8,792 nt of DNA, from assembly GCA_018644745.1 (NCBI GenBank), contig JABGPX010000994.1, forward strand, positions 1-8,792, given 5' to 3'. The notes beneath the pieces were generated by a model that was not told the origin of the DNA, ran no database searches, and worked only from the letters and a program-made list of their open reading frames with translations. The translations under genes and the position numbers were made by a program. This DNA is from Spirochaetales bacterium (GTDB lineage Bacteria > Spirochaetota > Spirochaetia > ARS1246). Positions 5,093 to 8,792 of the stretch are shown one piece after another; position 1 is the stretch's first letter, and each line of letters starts with the position of its first letter.

Positions 5093-6874
5093 CTAATCAT
5101 ACTCATAAGGACCAATAGACCAGGGGATTGATCGGCTGGCGCCATCCATATCTATCAGATCATAAATAAATGTTACCCCTCCTTCGGTAACCGATACCGG
5201 ACTCGCGGCTGAAAGATGCCAATTGTTATCTTCCCAGGTGTCGATGTCATCATCCGGACCGTCAATATCCATAAACATCGGATCGCCGAAAACATTACCC
5301 GTCGCGCCGGAAACACCGGCTTCTATCTCGGTGACCGAGTAGTAGCGAGCATTGCCATCGGCTCTTCGGTATAGATTGGTGGTTCCGGCATAATCGAAAA
5401 ACAGGTTTGCCTCCAGGTGTTCCGGATCCAGCGTTGCGGCGGCGCAGCTAACAATAAAATTACCGGCAGTGCTTGCGATAAACAGGATGTTGTTAGAAAC
5501 GTTCTCAGGTCTGTTTCCACCGAAAAACAATGCAGTGGAATCGTTCGTTCCGCTGCCGCCGTAGATTGAGTTAGCGCGAATATCTCCCAGGGCATCGACC
5601 ATGAGGATACCGGAAGTCTGGCTGCACAGTGAGCTGCCGCCATGAATGATATTATTCTTAATAGTAGCCTTCGAATTCTCATGGATAATCCCCTGTGTAC
5701 CTTCGGTGCCGTGACCCCCAAAAATGATGTTTGAGTCAATAGTAATTGTCGCTGTATTTGCTAAGTTGAGTATACCCGAGGAGTAAATACCCCCTCCTGC
5801 GGCAATGATATTGCTTTTTATCCTCGGTGCGGAATTATCTTGTATGGTTATTCCCCGCGAGGAGTCAGAAGCTGCTCCCGCGCTTATGGTGTTTTCGATA
5901 ACCAGGGCGGTGGATTGCGAAAGGCTTATCCCTATAGCCTTTACGCAGCCGTTGCCTATTGCGGCAATGTTATTGCCTCTGATCTCAGGAGCTGACAAGT
6001 TAAACGCGGTTATCCCGACGATCGAAGATGCTGTTCCACCGGAGATGGAGTTCCCTATAATACTTGCAGAGGTGTTTTCATTGCAGGTTATGCCGTTCGC
6101 GGCGACAGCGGCTGCTCCCGCGAAAATTGTGCAGTTCTCTATCAGCGCCTCGGTGGGACAATTCCATAGGTAAATTCCGTTCGACCACCCGGCGTTTGGG
6201 TTGCTTCCCCCGGTTACTTCGCACGAATCGATATGTGCACTGGAGTTATAGCAGAAAATCCCGGTTCCCAATGTCGTTGTCCCATCATCAGCGTGTCCTC
6301 CGCGAACGACGCAATTGCGGATTGTAGGTGATGAATCCACGATCTTTATACCGTTGGCATAGCTGCCGCCGCCCCCGATAATTGTAAAACCCTCGACAAC
6401 GGTATCCAGCGTAACTCCGTCTGGAGATAGTACGGCGCAATTACCGCCTTCAGGTATGGTCGTAGTACTCGTATCAATGATTACAGTCTCGTACTCAGCG
6501 GGATCGTTGGTTGAGAAATCCGCGGACCATCCTCCCCGGAGGGAAATACCATCCGATAAGGTGACCTGGGTGCCATCCACGAAACTCCCCTCGTAGGTTC
6601 CCGCCGCGACATGGACGTGTCCTGCAATATCGTCGGCAACTAAATAGTCTATGCCGCTCTGTATAGTTTGTTTTGGTTCGGCAATCGTCCCGGGCGCAGA
6701 GTCGTCTCCGTCTGCGCTGACGTAGACCACGTTACTGCTTTCCACCAGATTTGTCATTTTGGTAATATAGTTTTTTATATCTAACGGCTCGCATGAGTAT
6801 AGCGAGACCAGCGCTGCCCCGACGAAGATAAATATTATTATCCTGCTCACCGTCTCCCTTATTATTCGTCCCAT
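5093..6874 (-). CDS. Lipoprotein with right-handed parallel beta-helix fold (DUF1565-like start)
   Basis: The 593-residue product is predicted to be a membrane-anchored lipoprotein at the cell envelope or surface. Residues 1-28 form a lipoprotein signal: basic (RIIRETVSR), hydrophobic (IIIFIFVGAALVS), then LYSC with Cys28 as the lipidated residue. Tyr at -2 is unusual but tolerable in relaxed lipoboxes. Residues 49-75 (VVYVSADGDDS then PKQTIQSGI) match the start of DUF1565/pectate-lyase-like beta-helices. From about 160 to 450 a solenoid repeats with a Gly-Ile pair at 175, 205, 233, 261, 287, 315, 341, 367, 395 and 422, each followed by an I-x-x-N/C-x-I-type strand and usually a GG or AG turn. 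The end (about 525-593) resembles the capping region of such proteins, with DPMFMD and a final SIGPYEYD. ATG 6874 follows GAGGGG at seven bases and overlaps the upstream gene by 13 bases. No catalytic residues are recognisable, so I would not call it a lyase. Confidence 0.85.
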   Translation of the reverse strand: MGRIIRETVSRIIIFIFVGAALVSLYSCEPLDIKNYITKMTNLVESSNVVYVSADGDDSAPGTIAEPKQTIQSGIDYLVADDIAGHVHVAAGTYEGSFVDGTQVTLSDGISLRGGWSADFSTNDPAEYETVIIDTSTTTIPEGGNCAVLSPDGVTLDTVVEGFTIIGGGGSYANGIKIVDSSPTIRNCVVRGGHADDGTTTLGTGIFCYNSSAHIDSCEVTGGSNPNAGWSNGIYLWNCPTEALIENCTIFAGAAAVAANGITCNENTSASIIGNSISGGTASSIVGITAFNLSAPEIRGNNIAAIGNGCVKAIGISLSQSTALVIENTISAGAASDSSRGITIQDNSAPRIKSNIIAAGGGIYSSGILNLANTATITIDSNIIFGGHGTEGTQGIIHENSKATIKNNIIHGGSSLCSQTSGILMVDALGDIRANSIYGGSGTNDSTALFFGGNRPENVSNNILFIASTAGNFIVSCAAATLDPEHLEANLFFDYAGTTNLYRRADGNARYYSVTEIEAGVSGATGNVFGDPMFMDIDGPDDDIDTWEDNNWHLSAASPVSVTEGGVTFIYDLIDMDGASRSIPWSIGPYEYD

Positions 6875-8792
6875 ATCATTTCCCCTCTCACCTCGGCTGC
6901 TCTCTCGGCGTGTTCGGATTCAGAGCCTCTAAGATCGAGGTATTTGAAACGACTTGCCAGGTCGGGATGTAATTCTGTAAGTCTTGCATAGGCGACTTTT
7001 ACATTTCCGAAATTTTCAATTTTGTGATTTGCTCTGGCATATCCGAGCAGCGCAGCCGGGCTGTCCGGGTTTAGCTCATATGCTCGCCCGTAGTATTCCA
7101 AAGCCGATTGGGTATCACCTATTGATAGGTTAAGGTTACCGAGGTTAACTAAAGCGGGAGAGTAATTGCCGTCTAATTCTAAAGCGCGGCGAAACTCAAT
7201 TTCGGCTCTTCCTAATAGACTGTATTTTGCGAATATTACCCCGAGTTTATTGGTCAGTCGGGGAGTTCCGCCGCTCTTTTGAATCTGGCTTTCGATCGCG
7301 GCGACTGCAGGATATATTTCCTGCTGCACGTATGCCTCATATTCCTGCAGATAAGCCGCCAATACCGCCCCGGATGCCGGCACATCAACTGGTTCACCGG
7401 AATCCGGCAAGCTTGCCGATTCGTAGAGTTCCCACGCCTTGTGAACCGGAAAAAAACCGGCCGTTTCTCTTGCGGCAGCGGTTCTCCACTCGGCGGCACC
7501 GGTACGCCAGGCGGTAAGAAATCCTTCTTCCACTTCGGTTACTTCAAACGGCAGCCAGACCCGGTCGTTTATGAAAATCAAATCTTCCGGGTGTTGAAAG
7601 TTCTTGCGAGCAGAAGCGGGGGTTTGGTTCAAAGCGAAAGCGATATAGATATGTCCCGGCACCGTAACGAAGGCGGTTTCTATTTGAACCGCTTCCAGAA
7701 GCGAGGAATATAGGATAGCGAGGTCGTCGCAATCTCCGGCTCTATACTGGAAGGTGTGGCGGGGGAATTGCAGATAGTCAATCACCGACTCGTTTTGGGA
7801 GGTCTCCGAGTAAGGTCTTAGCGGATCGGGAACATAGCTCATTCCGAAAAGAGCTATCGCCGTATGCATCGCCATGGCCACTCTCAGATTTCTATCGACT
7901 TGGCTTTCCCCTGGAATGAGCCCGGCGACGTTTTTTGCAAATTGCATAACTCCAGGATCTTTGGCGGTTACAAACGCCGCGGCTCGATTGTCATCGCTCC
8001 AGGTAGTCGCGTTTCTGTCGAACAGTCGAACAGATGTGATGTTATTTTGTAGACGATTCTTTTCATCCGCGTGGTATTCCAGAATTATCTCTGCTGAAGA
8101 AATGGTACTTTCAACAATCAGGAGAACATTTTCAGCAAATAATGAGAATAGGTCAACTTCGACGGTTTCCCCTGGCGCGAGCCGTTCAATATTGGCGCAC
8201 TGTTTAGGATTGTCCATATACTGTTTAACATAAAAACTCACCGAGATATCAGTCGCCTCAAAATCCGATGTGTTCTCAATCGTTGCGATTCCTATTGGGT
8301 GATCGTTGTAGTATTTATAGAAGACGGGAAATACATCTTGAAAACCGACTTCGCTGATTTTCAAATAGTCGATTTGTTCCCGGCTTTCCGAAAGCAGTCT
8401 GGCATTTCGGCGTCCTATTATTGCCCCAGGATATATTTTTGCATCGAGTGAAACAGCCAATCCGCTGTACAGCCCGAACAGCGCAGAGTATGAAGCGGTT
8501 ATTCCTGTAGATATTGAGGATCCGAGTTGTATGTTCAGGCCAAGCCCCCCCTCGAAACATGGATTGCCACCGGGAGGACCTGAGCCGTCATTGAGAAAGG
8601 CGTAGAAATAGCCCCCGCCCGCGTAAAGCGTAAACCCAAAGCCTTTCGGTCCGTTCAAAACCAGTCCGCCGCCTGCGGTGCCTGCGAGGGCCGACAAGGA
8701 TGTTTCGAAAGCAAGAGGTAACAACAGGTAAGATGCTGCTGCGTTCACGCTGAAAGGCGTATCACCAATCCGATATCCAACAGAAAGACCAC
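6862..8792 (-). CDS. Transglutaminase-like and TPR envelope protein, 5' end cut by the window
   Basis: The frame is open to the right edge, so the true start and any signal peptide lie outside. An in-frame GTG at 8748 is not a credible start, because coding-like sequence (GYRIGDTPFS) continues before it. Counting from that GTG, residues 1-108 are glycine- and aromatic-rich beta strands like an outer-membrane barrel or surface beta domain. Residues 128-240 look like an Ig-like (CARDB-type) beta domain. Residues 284-405 are a transglutaminase-like core with Cys340 in GDCDDLA, His366 in PGHIYIA and Glu402 in WLPFEVT at the usual Asp position. About 498-595 holds TPR repeats (RALELDGNYSPALVNLGNL, YYGRAYELNPDSPAAL). 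It probably acts in the periplasm or outer membrane as a scaffold, possibly with peptidase or cross-linking activity. It is cotranscribed with the beta-helix lipoprotein, whose ribosome binding site lies inside its last codons. Confidence 0.85.
   Translation of the reverse strand, partial: GLSVGYRIGDTPFSVNAAASYLLLPLAFETSLSALAGTAGGGLVLNGPKGFGFTLYAGGGYFYAFLNDGSGPPGGNPCFEGGLGLNIQLGSSISTGITASYSALFGLYSGLAVSLDAKIYPGAIIGRRNARLLSESREQIDYLKISEVGFQDVFPVFYKYYNDHPIGIATIENTSDFEATDISVSFYVKQYMDNPKQCANIERLAPGETVEVDLFSLFAENVLLIVESTISSAEIILEYHADEKNRLQNNITSVRLFDRNATTWSDDNRAAAFVTAKDPGVMQFAKNVAGLIPGESQVDRNLRVAMAMHTAIALFGMSYVPDPLRPYSETSQNESVIDYLQFPRHTFQYRAGDCDDLAILYSSLLEAVQIETAFVTVPGHIYIAFALNQTPASARKNFQHPEDLIFINDRVWLPFEVTEVEEGFLTAWRTGAAEWRTAAARETAGFFPVHKAWELYESASLPDSGEPVDVPASGAVLAAYLQEYEAYVQQEIYPAVAAIESQIQKSGGTPRLTNKLGVIFAKYSLLGRAEIEFRRALELDGNYSPALVNLGNLNLSIGDTQSALEYYGRAYELNPDSPAALLGYARANHKIENFGNVKVAYARLTELHPDLASRFKYLDLRGSESEHAERAAEVRGEMIWDE

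Noticed and set aside
5323..6327. Several long frames overlapping the beta-helix gene on both strands
   Set aside because: They are shadows of a repetitive coding region. Only the 593-residue minus-strand frame has a signal peptide, ribosome binding site and fold-like pattern.
7227..8560. Multiple frames overlapping the transglutaminase/TPR gene
   Set aside because: They show no domains and lie wholly inside a gene with clear transglutaminase-like and TPR motifs.

Overview
The window looks like a chromosomal segment of a Gram-negative bacterium, most likely a spirochaete (Spirochaetota). This is an inference. It rests on a lipoprotein with a relaxed lipobox, a periplasmic or outer-membrane type protein joining glycine-rich beta structure, a transglutaminase-like core and TPRs, and the general style of both proteins. 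No rRNA or other phylogenetic marker is present, so the assignment is tentative. I see no insertion sequence, CRISPR array, tRNA or phage gene.

Layout. (1) 13-659, minus strand: a type II toxin-antitoxin pair, a ribbon-helix-helix antitoxin followed by a PIN-domain (VapC-like) RNase toxin with a TAATG stop/start junction. A good promoter with three TGGTTCA direct repeats lies upstream. (2) 794-1939, plus strand, divergent: an NAD-dependent dehydrogenase of the saccharopine/lysine 6-dehydrogenase family, ending in a terminator-like hairpin. (3) 2088-2566, plus: a TrmO/TsaA-family tRNA methyltransferase gene whose reading frame is broken by a one-base shortage in an A-run near its 5' end. (4) 2626-3922, plus: a GyrI-like effector-binding protein overlapping by 17 bases an AraC-family regulator. 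They probably share one transcript, which starts at an extended -10 element in the stop codon of the methyltransferase gene and runs through a terminator-like hairpin placed just before the ribosome binding site. (5) 4168-4767, plus: a DUF1707 protein of a type best known from Actinobacteria. (6) 4768-5092: mostly non-coding, with one doubtful 31-codon ORF. (7) 5093-8792, minus: two coupled genes. The upstream one (6862-8792, cut by the window edge) encodes the large glycine-rich/transglutaminase-like/TPR protein. The downstream one (5093-6874) encodes a lipoprotein that folds as a right-handed beta-helix.

How the genes relate. Three units are convincing: the toxin-antitoxin operon, the GyrI/AraC ligand-sensing pair, and the envelope pair at the right end. 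The dehydrogenase, methyltransferase and DUF1707 genes look like single-gene units. The most useful points for follow-up are the methyltransferase frameshift, the hairpin inside the leader of the GyrI/AraC unit, the repeat-based operator of the toxin-antitoxin operon, and the coupled envelope pair.
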